The notes beneath the pieces were generated by a model. The model had not been told where the DNA came from. It saw only the letters and a list, made by a program, of their open reading frames with translations, and searched no databases. 64,000 nt of DNA from an uncultured Clostridia bacterium. Lineage in GTDB: Bacteria > Bacillota > Clostridia > Christensenellales > Borkfalkiaceae. Positions 19,539 to 28,757 of this stretch are shown in pieces (positions within the stretch are counted from its first letter, which is position 1; every line of letters starts with the position of its first letter). The stretch spans positions 1 through 64,000 of the forward strand of contig CANRJR010000005.1 of assembly GCA_947631005.1 (NCBI GenBank), read 5' to 3'. The translations under genes were made by a program, and so were the position numbers.

Positions 19539-20690
19539 TCACTTGTCTTTTAGGTCATCTATTGCATGGTTCAACGAGGAAATTGCAACGTTTTCGCCTT
19601 CCGAATAGCAATGCGCATACTTTTCCAAAGTCATTTGTACCGAACTGTGCCCGAGACGCTTCGAAATGACCGTGATAGGGACATTCAAATGGATTAAGAG
19701 CGACGCGTGCGAGTGACGTAAGTCGTGGATACGGATCTTCTTCACGCCCGCCTTACGGGCGTACTCGTCAAAGCGTCGTTGGTATGTTCTCTGCGGAATC
19801 GGCGAAACACCGCCGAAGAGAAATGCCGAGGATATCCCTTGTTCTTTTTTGAAGATCAGATATTGGTTGAACTGCTCTGTCATGAGGTCGGGGAGGGCGA
19901 CGGTGCGATTCGAGCTTGCGGTTTTGGGGGAACTTATAATATATTTTTCCTGCTCGCTGTTTGTTTTACGAGAGAGCCCTTTATTGATCGTGAGCACGTA
20001 ATTATTTTCGACAAGCTGAACGTCTTTGTCGGAGAGCGCGAGAATTTCGCCGACGCGACAACCCGAGTAGAACAAGGTCATGAAAAAGGTTTTCCAAACG
20101 ATATCATCGACGGCATTCTGAAACATCAGGAACTCCGAGAGTTCCCATATTTGCATTTCTTTCTTACTTTCTTTTCTCCGCGGTTTGTGCACGGCTTTCA
20201 TGAGGTTGGGAATGTCATATGTCTCCTCGCACCATGAGAGAAAGGTCGAAAGATCCGATCTAATTTTTGTAAGATATTTTTGCGAATAGGGCTTTCCCGT
20301 CTTTGGATTTGTCGCGGACCACAATTCTGTTTGCCAAGTGACAAAATCTTCCTTTTTCAGCTCCAACACATCGGCGCATGAAAACCGTGGAGTGATGAAT
20401 CGCTCGAAGATCCAAGCGAGGTCATATTGAGAAGAGGGGGCAAGCTCTGCCGCGCACTTCTTTTTATAGAGAGAGAAGAGATAATCGAAAGAATACTCTT
20501 TCCCCTTGGGCGGCTCAATGACGGGAGGGGAATAGGATTTCATGAACTCGACGTAACCCTGTTGTGCTGCGCGTTTATTCTGAAACCCGCAAAGACGCTT
20601 ATTGATTTCTTTCCCGCTCTCGTCGATGATGCGGAAGCGTACGTCAACGAACGTACCGTTCTTCGTTTTTCGTGTGATGTAGCTCGGCAT
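19539..20690 (-). CDS. int: Tyrosine recombinase/phage integrase
   Basis: GCRVGEILAL, HDLRHSHASLL, LGHSSVQMTLEKYAH; next to attL. Confidence 0.95.
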   Translation of the reverse strand: MPSYITRKTKNGTFVDVRFRIIDESGKEINKRLCGFQNKRAAQQGYVEFMKSYSPPVIEPPKGKEYSFDYLFSLYKKKCAAELAPSSQYDLAWIFERFITPRFSCADVLELKKEDFVTWQTELWSATNPKTGKPYSQKYLTKIRSDLSTFLSWCEETYDIPNLMKAVHKPRRKESKKEMQIWELSEFLMFQNAVDDIVWKTFFMTLFYSGCRVGEILALSDKDVQLVENNYVLTINKGLSRKTNSEQEKYIISSPKTASSNRTVALPDLMTEQFNQYLIFKKEQGISSAFLFGGVSPIPQRTYQRRFDEYARKAGVKKIRIHDLRHSHASLLIHLNVPITVISKRLGHSSVQMTLEKYAHCYSEGENVAISSLNHAIDDLKDK

Positions 20691-20732
20691 GAGGGTTCTC
20701 CTCTTTTAGAACGATTTGTTTGCGGGTTTTGT

Positions 20733-21722
20733 TTACTTCTTCTTGCCTTCGATTTTCTTTTGTGCTTTTTTGATAGATTCGAGGAAATCGCGTTCTACGG
20801 GGGAGAGTTCGTCCTCTGTGCGCGCCCGGTACTTATCAAATTCGGCATTCGCCCGCTCGATTGCCATAGCGTGAGAGATTTGTCCGGCGTTGTCGAGGAC
20901 CTCGCTCTCGCTCATGTGGAGAAATTCGTCGAGCTTTGACACCCAGTCCTTCATAGTCATGGGACGGCGTCGAAGGGCTTGTAGCTCGGCAAAATCGAGG
21001 TAGGCGGAGGTGATCATATTGAGTTCCCGCAACTCCTTTTCGGAGAGATAGTTCTTTGCCGTCGCGATATCTGTTTTCCGCGGGCGCGCCCCCTCAAAGG
21101 ACGTCAGCCCCATGAACGGTTTTGTGCTGTCTGCCCTCAAATAGATGAGTTCGGGGGCGGTGTGTCCTGTAACTGCAAAGTGCATCTTATTTTGTACCGT
21201 TTTGAAAAAGAGGATGCTCTCCTCTGCGTCTTTTTTGTAGTCAACGCTCGTGGCGTAGATATCAAGGACCTGCCGATAAAACACGCGTTCGGAAGAACGA
21301 ATATCGCGGATACGTGCGAGGAGTTCCTTAAAATAGTCTCCACCGCCTGCCTTTTTCAGAAGGTCGTCGTTGAGCGCAAAGCCCTTGATCATGTACTCTT
21401 TGAGTACACGATTCGCCCAAATACGGAATTGCGTGCCGCGGACGGACTTCACGCGGTAGCCCACAGAGATGATGACGTCGAGGCTATAAAAGGTAACGGG
21501 TTTATCTGAATTTGCAATTTGCAAAATTTGCAAATTGCTATTTTCGTCTAATTCGCCTTCCTCAAAAATATTGGCAATATGGCGGGAGATAACGGAAATG
21601 TCTCGCTGGAACAATTCTGCCATTTGTGCCTGTGTGAGCCAAACGGTATCGCCGTCGAGAGTGACGGAGATTTTCGTTGCGCCGTCCTCCGTTTGATAAA
21701 TGATAATCTTATTCTCTTCCAT
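20733..21722 (-). CDS. RhuM family protein
   Basis: IYQTEDGATKISVTLDGDTVWLTQAQMAELFQRDISVISRHI...TFYSLDVIISVGYRVKSVRGTQFRIWA. Confidence 0.85.
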   Translation of the reverse strand: MEENKIIIYQTEDGATKISVTLDGDTVWLTQAQMAELFQRDISVISRHIANIFEEGELDENSNLQILQIANSDKPVTFYSLDVIISVGYRVKSVRGTQFRIWANRVLKEYMIKGFALNDDLLKKAGGGDYFKELLARIRDIRSSERVFYRQVLDIYATSVDYKKDAEESILFFKTVQNKMHFAVTGHTAPELIYLRADSTKPFMGLTSFEGARPRKTDIATAKNYLSEKELRELNMITSAYLDFAELQALRRRPMTMKDWVSKLDEFLHMSESEVLDNAGQISHAMAIERANAEFDKYRARTEDELSPVERDFLESIKKAQKKIEGKKK

Positions 21723-21778
21723 ATCTAACTCCTTTTCTTTATGCCAGAATTATTCCTTGATGTTCTTGCGACGGGGAA

Positions 21779-22252
21779 TCATGCTTCCTTCGGGACGAGA
21801 ACTGTTCCTGTGATTTTGGTTACGGTCAGTGTGGGTTGGGGAGGAGGGGAAAAGATGCTTATATCGGAAGCATAACAACGGAATGAACCGTGAGATTTTC
21901 CTTGCAGATCAAGTTCCAAATCACACCCGCCCAAGCCGAGATGATTGAAAATAACCACCGAGAAGCTCATAGAGAATGAGATTGAAACACCCTCAAACAA
22001 AACGTCCCCTCGTTTCGAGGTCTCGATGTGTCCGACGGCTGCAATGTCGTAAGAGGCGTTTCCCGATGCCGCCGACTTTGATTGCGCTTGCAAGTCGGTG
22101 TAATATGAGTTGACGGCGATATACTCGGAGTAGTTCTCTTTGGTGAGAGTGATTCGGTCGTATTCGACCTTCCCTTCCGAGGAGCAGCCCGCAAGTAATA
22201 GCAGGGAAAGCATGGCAACGAACGCCAAAACCAACGATAAGACCTTTTTCAT
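21779..22252 (-). CDS. Small lipoprotein in the lysogeny module
   Basis: MKKVLSLVLAFVAMLSLLLLAGCSS lipobox. Confidence 0.7.
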   Translation of the reverse strand: MKKVLSLVLAFVAMLSLLLLAGCSSEGKVEYDRITLTKENYSEYIAVNSYYTDLQAQSKSAASGNASYDIAAVGHIETSKRGDVLFEGVSISFSMSFSVVIFNHLGLGGCDLELDLQGKSHGSFRCYASDISIFSPPPQPTLTVTKITGTVLVPKEA

Positions 22253-22287
22253 ATTATATCTCCTTATATCTCCTACAATTTTGACAC

Positions 22288-22860
22288 CTATTCCAAATAA
22301 TCCAACAAAGTTAGAATTTCGTCTGTCAAGGATTCGGATTCGGTTAACTCTTGTAAGACAAAATCATCATTATCAGGCCATATAAACGCTTGTTGTATTT
22401 GAATGCAACGCTCAACGGAATTGTCAACTTTTAACTGTTTCAAAGTATTGTTTATTACAATAAGGTTGTTGCAAGTTCTCTCGAATAAATTTTTTTGTTC
22501 TTGCATTAAATCGGCATCCCAAAGTTGCAGCTCCTGTCTGTGTTCTTCTTGAAGCGATGCAATTTGATCTTGTGCTTCGGACAATTTTTGTTCTATTTGC
22601 TCCTTTTCCTCCTCAACAAGTGCAAGCCCTCCCTGCCGTCTTAAAATTGCGTTCTCGTTTTTTAAGGATTTTATTGTTATTTCTAAATCCGCAATACGAT
22701 TGTCATATCTATGGAAGATTTCTTCGCTTTCTCTTTTATGAATTTCTTTGAGTTTTTCAATCTCCTCTGCGTGCTGTGAGCGCATAGTTGATTTATTGTA
22801 CTCAAATAGGAATAGAACTACAAAAAAGATGATGAGAATGATGACGCTGGGAATCCACAT
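22288..22860 (-). CDS. Single-TM coiled-coil protein
   Basis: N-terminal TM VIILIIFFVVLFLFEY followed by long Glu/Lys/Leu coiled-coil. Confidence 0.65.
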   Translation of the reverse strand: MWIPSVIILIIFFVVLFLFEYNKSTMRSQHAEEIEKLKEIHKRESEEIFHRYDNRIADLEITIKSLKNENAILRRQGGLALVEEEKEQIEQKLSEAQDQIASLQEEHRQELQLWDADLMQEQKNLFERTCNNLIVINNTLKQLKVDNSVERCIQIQQAFIWPDNDDFVLQELTESESLTDEILTLLDYLE

Positions 22861-22947
22861 ATTTATCCTGCTACCTCACATCGCTTTGGAAAGCGACGGC
22901 TTTTCCGAGAATTTCGATTTTGCTCTGTTCATTATTATATATCTCTA

Positions 22948-23559
22948 TTATAAATCTCTTATCAATTTTACAACCAAACCGAGGATGCGGCATTGTTCGA
23001 GTTCTGCACCTTCGATGCGCTTGGTAGGATATTCTGGATTGTAGGGGATCAGCTCGAGCCAATTCTGCCCCTGCACATAGTTGATCCGCTTCACGGTTGC
23101 TTCGTCCCCATTATATAGAACGACGACAAGGCTTCCGCTATCAACAGCATCACATCTGCGGCAGAGGATCGTGTCGCCCTCGAGAAGGCGTGGGTACATG
23201 CTGTTTCCCTTCACGCGCAAAACAAAATATTCATTTTGATTCCCGCTGATCATTGAGGCGGGAATTTCTATTCTCTTGCCGGTAGGAATCTCGTCGATCG
23301 AGCCGTTAAATCCCGCTTTGACAGTACCGATCTCCTCAAAGATGAGCAAACCGCCCGCTTCATAGACGTTGGAGACGGTTGCGGAAGGGGACAACCCAAG
23401 GGCGCGTTCGATTGCATGCACGGTATCAACGCGGGGGTATTTGGCAAATCCGCCGAAGATTTTCGTCACAGTACTGACTGAAAGACCTGTCTTATCCGCG
23501 AGCATTTGATAGGTTATTTTGTTTTTTTTCATGTAAGACTTGATTTCTTCAATCGTCAT
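22948..23559 (-). CDS. CI-like repressor (HTH + S24/LexA-type peptidase)
   Basis: N-terminal HTH YQMLADKTGLSVSTVTKIFGG; C-terminal GNSMYPRLLEGDTILCRRCD..VVVLYNGDEATVKR. Confidence 0.9.
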   Translation of the reverse strand: MTIEEIKSYMKKNKITYQMLADKTGLSVSTVTKIFGGFAKYPRVDTVHAIERALGLSPSATVSNVYEAGGLLIFEEIGTVKAGFNGSIDEIPTGKRIEIPASMISGNQNEYFVLRVKGNSMYPRLLEGDTILCRRCDAVDSGSLVVVLYNGDEATVKRINYVQGQNWLELIPYNPEYPTKRIEGAELEQCRILGLVVKLIRDL

Positions 23560-23577
23560 TTCATACCTCCCACAAAG

Positions 23578-23681
23578 AGTATAAAAAAAATCTTCATAAA
23601 AATCAAGAAAATATCAAAAAAATGCTTGACAACTTCACGAAGATGAATTATAATCAAGCCATAAACTTCATGAACGTGAAG
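23578..23681. promoter_or_regulatory. Divergent promoter/operator region (lysis-lysogeny switch)
   Basis: Rightward TTGACA(23626)-17-TATAAT(23649); leftward TTGATT-17-TATACT (+ strand 23601-23606 / 23578-23583); operators aacttcacgaagatgaa 23631-23647 and aacttcatgaacgtgaa 23664-23680. Confidence 0.8.
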
Positions 23682-23698
23682 ATTTTTGGGAGGACAAG

Positions 23699-23926
23699 AT
23701 GAAACTGACAAAATATATCCAAGAGCGCGGGCTGATCGCGAGCCATGTAGCGGTGAAACTCGGGGTGTCGAGACAGTACTTGGACCAATACGATATTGGG
23801 AACAGATCCCCGACGCTCAAAACGCTCCAAAGGATTGCAAACGCGATGACAGAGCTTGGAACACCGACGACGGTTGCAGATCTGTCGACCGCACTCATGA
23901 AGGAGGACGGCAATGGGACGACCTAA
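23699..23926 (+). CDS. Cro-like HTH regulator
   Basis: SHVAVKLGVSRQYLDQYDIGNRSPTLKTLQRIANAM; first gene of the rightward transcript. Confidence 0.8.
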   Translation: MKLTKYIQERGLIASHVAVKLGVSRQYLDQYDIGNRSPTLKTLQRIANAMTELGTPTTVADLSTALMKEDGNGTT

Positions 23927-24299
23927 AGGGAGCAAGAATTATGTTCGGACGGAGAAAGAATTTTCTCCTGTCCGCATTACGGAAGATGAGAAGAACAAGC
24001 TAACCGAAATCTTCACGAGTATTGGAAAAGACATCATTTCCATAGATGATTTTCAGCAAAGTTCGGGTCTTTCCTATCAGGTTTGCGCCAAACTCGTGCG
24101 AGAGATCAAGGGCGTGTCGGATATCCTGAATATCTCGGGGTGCGTTCATAGGACGGATTATTTCATCTATCTGTCCCGAAAATTTTCCGTAATATCAAAT
24201 CAAAGAAAAGGAGGTGAAGAAGGCGATGAAACTGAAAGAGGTTCGCTTGCAAAAAGGACTTCAACAGAAAGACGTTGCAAAAGCGATCGGAACGGATGA
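23913..24299 (+). CDS. Hypothetical early protein
   Basis: MGRPKGSKNYV... overlaps the upstream gene; C-terminus overlaps the next gene by ~70 bp. Confidence 0.45.
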   Translation: MGRPKGSKNYVRTEKEFSPVRITEDEKNKLTEIFTSIGKDIISIDDFQQSSGLSYQVCAKLVREIKGVSDILNISGCVHRTDYFIYLSRKFSVISNQRKGGEEGDETERGSLAKRTSTERRCKSDRNG

Positions 24300-24645
24300 G
24301 CCGATGATGAGTAAGTTCGAGACTTATAAGTGCTTGCCGATCCCGCCGATGATGCGTGTACTGCTCAAAGTCCTTGCCTGCGACATCGGAGACATCTACG
24401 AGCCGAACGAGATATACACGCAGCTCGTGAGTGCGCCGACGCGGAAGCGCAAGCGGAAGTCGGCGGTGTACCGTCTGACGGCAGAACTCCCCGAAGCGGC
24501 ACGAGCGTTCCTCAACGGCGGAGCATTGCAAGAACTCGGTTTCAAGGACATCACGTCGTGGGTCAATTATTGCTACGAGCAACTCGAAAAGACCTACAAA
24601 GCACAAAAAGAAAAGACCTCATCGAGCCCGGACAGCAAGAGATGA
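24226..24645 (+). CDS. XRE-type HTH protein
   Basis: KEVRLQKGLQQKDVAKAIGTDEPMMSKFETYKCLPIPPMMRVLLKVLAC. Confidence 0.7.
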   Translation: MKLKEVRLQKGLQQKDVAKAIGTDEPMMSKFETYKCLPIPPMMRVLLKVLACDIGDIYEPNEIYTQLVSAPTRKRKRKSAVYRLTAELPEAARAFLNGGALQELGFKDITSWVNYCYEQLEKTYKAQKEKTSSSPDSKR

Positions 24646-24974
24646 AGCCTTTACGACAGGAGCAGATGTGCGACCTATCCCAAACAGCATATCACAAAAA
24701 AATCGAATTGTCAAGGGGACAAGCAAACATGGAAGATTTTTATTTGGAACGCGTGAACGACAGCAAAAGGCAAGTCAAATACGCAAAAGTAGGGTACGAG
24801 AAAGAGATTCGCTCGCTCGGCTATAAGCTCTTTAATTGCAAGCCCGAAGAAACAGACGGCATCATTGCAGAGATCAACGCGGCGGCGAAGGCAATGAAAG
24901 AGCTCGAATGGTCATACGAATATGACCTCAAAGCCTATAAAGCGCAGGAGGCGAAAAATGATCATCACGAATGA
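24642..24974 (+). CDS. Hypothetical early protein
   Basis: ATGA overlap with the upstream stop; MKPLRQEQMCDLSQ... Confidence 0.55.
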   Translation: MKPLRQEQMCDLSQTAYHKKIELSRGQANMEDFYLERVNDSKRQVKYAKVGYEKEIRSLGYKLFNCKPEETDGIIAEINAAAKAMKELEWSYEYDLKAYKAQEAKNDHHE

Positions 24975-25821
24975 GCTCAATCTTCCCGCGCCGTTCGTAC
25001 GCATGGCGCAAAGCGACTATGAACCCACGCCGAAGAGGTATTCCGCGACGACTCTTCTGAAACCCGTCCGCGAAATACTTCTGAAACGCAGACACGACAA
25101 GACGCTCAAACAAGACTGCTCCGAGATGATTTGGCTTCTCTTCGGACAAGCCGTTCATCAGATCCTCGAAAAGTATGGAAACGGTCAGAACGAGTTTACC
25201 GAGGAACGCCTTGCCTACACGCTTGAAAACGGCTACACCGTCAGCGGCATCATCGACTTCTACGATATGGAAAAAGAGGAGGTCGTCGATTACAAGACAG
25301 CAAGCGTATGGAAAGTGAAGTTCAGAGATTTCTCCGAGTGGAAGAAGCAAGGACTCATCTATGCGTGGCTTCTTTGGAAGAATGGATTGCCCGTGAAAAC
25401 GGTGAAGTTTTATGCGATCCTCAAAGATCACAATACCCGCGAAGCAAAGACGAAAGCGGACTACCCGAAGCTTCCTATCGTCGAGGTGAAGTTCAACGTC
25501 ACGGAAGGACGCTTGCAAGCCGCTGACGCGTTCATCAGAAGCAAGGTCGAGGAACTTATCAAGTACGAGGACGCGCCCGACGACGAGCTTCCTACGTGCT
25601 CTCCCGAGGATCGTTGGAACGAGGGCGACAAGTTCGCCGTGATGAAGAACGGGAGAAAGACCGCTCTCCGCGTCCTCGACAGCAAGGAAGAAGCGGAGAG
25701 GTACAAGGCAGAGAACGGCGGCGACTACATCGAAACGCGCCGCGGCATGGACAAAAAGTGCATCGACTATTGCTTGTGCTGCGAGAAGTGTTCGTATTGG
25801 AAATCACTTCCAAAGGAGTAA
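24958..25821 (+). CDS. PD-(D/E)XK nuclease-superfamily protein with C-terminal Cys cluster
   Basis: FGQAVHQILE, GIIDFYDMEKEEVVDYKTA; CIDYCLCCEKCSYW. Confidence 0.75.
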   Translation: MIITNELNLPAPFVRMAQSDYEPTPKRYSATTLLKPVREILLKRRHDKTLKQDCSEMIWLLFGQAVHQILEKYGNGQNEFTEERLAYTLENGYTVSGIIDFYDMEKEEVVDYKTASVWKVKFRDFSEWKKQGLIYAWLLWKNGLPVKTVKFYAILKDHNTREAKTKADYPKLPIVEVKFNVTEGRLQAADAFIRSKVEELIKYEDAPDDELPTCSPEDRWNEGDKFAVMKNGRKTALRVLDSKEEAERYKAENGGDYIETRRGMDKKCIDYCLCCEKCSYWKSLPKE

Positions 25822-25824
25822 CAT

Positions 25825-26520
25825 ATGGGAAATCTTGACAGGTACGATCGGGTGCGGAGCGTTCCCGCCAATGCAAAAAGGACGATCGGAGCGGGGCGGC
25901 TCAAAGGGTTTACAGATATCAATCCAATGTGGCGCATTAAGAAGCTCACCGAGGAATACGGCGAAGTCGGCGTCGGTTGGTACACAAAAATCGACCAGAC
26001 ATGGGTCGATGAGGGTGCGAACGGCGAAAAAACGGCAAATATCATCATTTCACTCTACACCGTTACGGACGGAAAGACGTCTGCTCCCATTACGGGCATC
26101 GGCGGGAGCTATCTGGTGTCAAAAGAAAAAAACGGTCTTTACACCGATGACGAGTGTTGGAAGAAAGCATACACAGACGCGCTTTCCGTTGCCTGTAAGG
26201 AAATTGGCATAGGCGCAGATGTCTATTACGAGAAAGACGCATCGAAGTATAGCGCGCTTCCCGAAAATGATCCCGAGAGGAATGCAAGACAGCCCGCTCC
26301 TCCCGTCGGAAAGAAACCGCCCGAAAGCGGCAAAGAACGGCAGAAGTCAAAGTTTGCGCTGGTCAATGAGCTTATCAAAGACAGCAACATCACGATGGAC
26401 ACCATTACCGATTGGATCATCGAGGCGAGCGGGAAGAATATCCGCATCAACGACTTCAACGACAAACAGTTCGCATGGCTCATCAAGAAGATCAGGGAGG
26501 AGCTGGAAAGCGATGAGTAA
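25825..26520 (+). CDS. Rad52/22-like single-strand annealing protein
   Basis: DINPMWRIKKLTEEYGEVGVGWYTKI...DALSVACKEIGIGADVYYEKDASKY; follows the nuclease gene. Confidence 0.65.
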   Translation: MGNLDRYDRVRSVPANAKRTIGAGRLKGFTDINPMWRIKKLTEEYGEVGVGWYTKIDQTWVDEGANGEKTANIIISLYTVTDGKTSAPITGIGGSYLVSKEKNGLYTDDECWKKAYTDALSVACKEIGIGADVYYEKDASKYSALPENDPERNARQPAPPVGKKPPESGKERQKSKFALVNELIKDSNITMDTITDWIIEASGKNIRINDFNDKQFAWLIKKIREELESDE

Positions 26521-27055
26521 GTTTTTGGCTGACAGGGCGTATCGCATGACGGACGAAAACGGAAACCTCGTCGTGAGCTATGTTGTGAGCGGGTACGACA
26601 AGACCTCTGCGCAAATGGCGGTCGAGGAAATGAAACGCTTTCCGAAGTTGCAAGTCGAGGTCAAGGCGTATAAGTCGAAAAGAAGTCTCGAACAAAACCG
26701 CCTTTTGTGGGCATTGCTCGGAAAAATGGCGGTGGCGATGTCGGGCAAAAAGAATAAGCTGTCGAGCGAGGAATGCTATTGCATCATGCTTGAAGAGGCG
26801 AATGTCGCCTGTGATTATCTTCTCGCTCTTCCAGAAGCCGAACCCGCCCTCCGTCAATGCTTCCGCGTTCTGCGGAAAATCGGAGCGCGGGAGGTCAATG
26901 GCAAAACACTAAATCTCTATCAGTACTTCATCGGATCGTCGAAGTACGATGTCTCGGAGATGACGGAACTCATCGAAGCGGTGCTTGATAAACTCGCCGA
27001 ACTCGGGGTCTACGACAGCGAAATCGAACTTGCAAGAGGAGAATACAAGCGATGA
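26513..27055 (+). CDS. NinB-like recombination protein
   Basis: YKSKRSLEQNRLLWALLGKMA; overlaps the upstream gene. Confidence 0.5.
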   Translation: MSKFLADRAYRMTDENGNLVVSYVVSGYDKTSAQMAVEEMKRFPKLQVEVKAYKSKRSLEQNRLLWALLGKMAVAMSGKKNKLSSEECYCIMLEEANVACDYLLALPEAEPALRQCFRVLRKIGAREVNGKTLNLYQYFIGSSKYDVSEMTELIEAVLDKLAELGVYDSEIELARGEYKR

Positions 27056-27330
27056 AGAGTATCATGCAGACGGAGAGGCGGTGCTATATCTGCGGGGCAA
27101 TCAATGGTTTACACGAGCATCACATCTTTTTTGGGACAGGGAACCGAAAGGTGAGCGAGAGGAACGGCTTTAAGTGTTGGCTCTGCGGTCGGCATCACAA
27201 CCTCTCCGAAGAGGGCGTTCACTTCAACAGGCAACTTGATCTCCGCCTCAAAATGGCGTGTCAGGCAAAGTACGAAGAGCACCACTCGCGCAGGGAGTTC
27301 ATGGCACTCATCGGGAAAAATTATCTTTAA
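27052..27330 (+). CDS. Small HNH-like/zinc-binding protein
   Basis: CYICGAINGLHEHHIFFGTGNRKVSERNGFKCWLCGRHHN. Confidence 0.6.
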   Translation: MKSIMQTERRCYICGAINGLHEHHIFFGTGNRKVSERNGFKCWLCGRHHNLSEEGVHFNRQLDLRLKMACQAKYEEHHSRREFMALIGKNYL

Positions 27331-27350
27331 CGTCGGGAGCGAAGAGAAAT

Positions 27351-27515
27351 ATGACGGCATTTGGAATTTGTTTGTGCGTATGTATCGGGCTTTCGCTCGC
27401 ACTAATCGTTTCGGTGGCGGTGCAGATTGTCATGGTACGGGAATATCGGCGCAGGATCGAAAACATGAAGGCAAGATTCGATTGCGATTCGGGAAAGAGC
27501 GTCAACGATATTTGA
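27351..27515 (+). CDS. Small single-TM protein
   Basis: MTAFGICLCVCIGLSLALIVSVAVQIVMVREY. Confidence 0.4.
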   Translation: MTAFGICLCVCIGLSLALIVSVAVQIVMVREYRRRIENMKARFDCDSGKSVNDI

Positions 27516-27535
27516 GAAGAGGCATAGGTGAAAAA

Positions 27536-28288
27536 ATGAAAGGCTTTACGTTTTTCGAAAATTTTTTTGACAGTATCAGCGACGATAGGAACGGGCTTAC
27601 ACCTGCGCAGGAGGGCGAAGTATATCGGGCGATTCTGTACTATGTTTTTCGGGGAGAAGAGCTACCGCTTGAGGGTGTGTGCCGAATGGCGTTTAATCTG
27701 ATCCGTCCCTCGCTTGATATTTCCCGCGTTCGTTCAGCCGCAAGACGGTCCGCAGAAAAGGCTACGGAACACATCGGCGCAAACGACGGTGAGCCGAATA
27801 TAGCCGACGGCAAAAAGCAAGTCCCCGAGGAGGGGTCGGAGGGCGAAAATCAAAACGAAATCAAACGCGAATCAAACGAAAATCAAAACGAAATCAAAAG
27901 TGAAAACTTGACCTTTCTTGAAGAAACAGAAACAGAAACGGAAATAGAAACAGAAATACTTGAAAGAAAGAAAGAAAGTAAAAAAATAATTTTACCAACA
28001 ACGGGCGCGGGTGCGCGCGTAAGGGGGAAACCTTTGGAGAGCTACGACAGCATCATGGATGACTTTGAAGTCGGACCGATGACGCGGGCAGCTCTCGGAC
28101 AATTCATTCAACACTGCGCCCTCAACGGAAAGAAGATCACCAACAACAAACTCAAAGACATTATCCTGCGGCTTCAAGAGGGTATCTGCTACACCGAGTA
28201 CGGTGAAAACTGCGATAAAGAGCAGTCCGATGAAGTCTATCGGGCAATCAGCGGCGGGTATTTCGATATCAAGGTCGGCAGGAAATAA
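27536..28288 (+). CDS. Replication initiation-type protein (DUF6291-like N-terminus)
   Basis: MKGFTFFENFFDSISDDRNGLTPAQEGEVYRAILYYVFRGEEL; gene contains iterons and an AT-rich tract. Confidence 0.6.
   Translation: MKGFTFFENFFDSISDDRNGLTPAQEGEVYRAILYYVFRGEELPLEGVCRMAFNLIRPSLDISRVRSAARRSAEKATEHIGANDGEPNIADGKKQVPEEGSEGENQNEIKRESNENQNEIKSENLTFLEETETETEIETEILERKKESKKIILPTTGAGARVRGKPLESYDSIMDDFEVGPMTRAALGQFIQHCALNGKKITNNKLKDIILRLQEGICYTEYGENCDKEQSDEVYRAISGGYFDIKVGRK
27848..28000. other. Candidate phage replication origin inside the initiator gene
   Basis: Five AATCAAA motifs at 27848, 27859, 27870, 27881, 27892 (11-bp period) followed by an A-rich purine tract. Confidence 0.55.
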
Positions 28289-28320
28289 AGCAACAAAGAA
28301 AAATCAGAGGAGACACAATC

Positions 28321-28749
28321 ATGAACAAGGTATTTTTAATCGGAAATCTGACGAGAGATCCCGATCTCTTTGAAACGAGTAGCGGGACGGCGGTGTGCCA
28401 CTTCTCCATTGCAGTGAACCGTGCGTATGTGGAAAGCAACGGGGAAAGAAAGACGGACTTCTTCGAGTGCACATCGTGGCGCGGGACGGCAGAGAACGTT
28501 GCAAAGTACTGCGTAAAAGGAAGCAAGGTCGCCGTCACGGGCAGCATTCAAATCCGCAACTACGAAGATAACCAAGGCGTGCGCCGCACCGCCGTGGACG
28601 TGATCGTGCAGGACGTGGAGTTCCTGTTCTCGCCGAAACGGGATGGCAGCGAGCCCGAGAGTGCACCGCAACAGCGTCCCGCCTCCACGAAGAAACCGCC
28701 CGTGCAACAATCTTTTGATGACTTCGACGACAGCAATATCCCGTTTTGA
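28321..28749 (+). CDS. ssb: Single-stranded DNA-binding protein
   Basis: MNKVFLIGNLTRDPDL...DDSNIPF acidic tip. Confidence 0.95.
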   Translation: MNKVFLIGNLTRDPDLFETSSGTAVCHFSIAVNRAYVESNGERKTDFFECTSWRGTAENVAKYCVKGSKVAVTGSIQIRNYEDNQGVRRTAVDVIVQDVEFLFSPKRDGSEPESAPQQRPASTKKPPVQQSFDDFDDSNIPF

Positions 28750-28757
28750 GGTGAAAG

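Noticed and set aside
23913-24299. Possible programmed frameshift between 23913 ORF and next gene
   Set aside because: No slippery heptamer seen; downstream gene has its own RBS and ATG.
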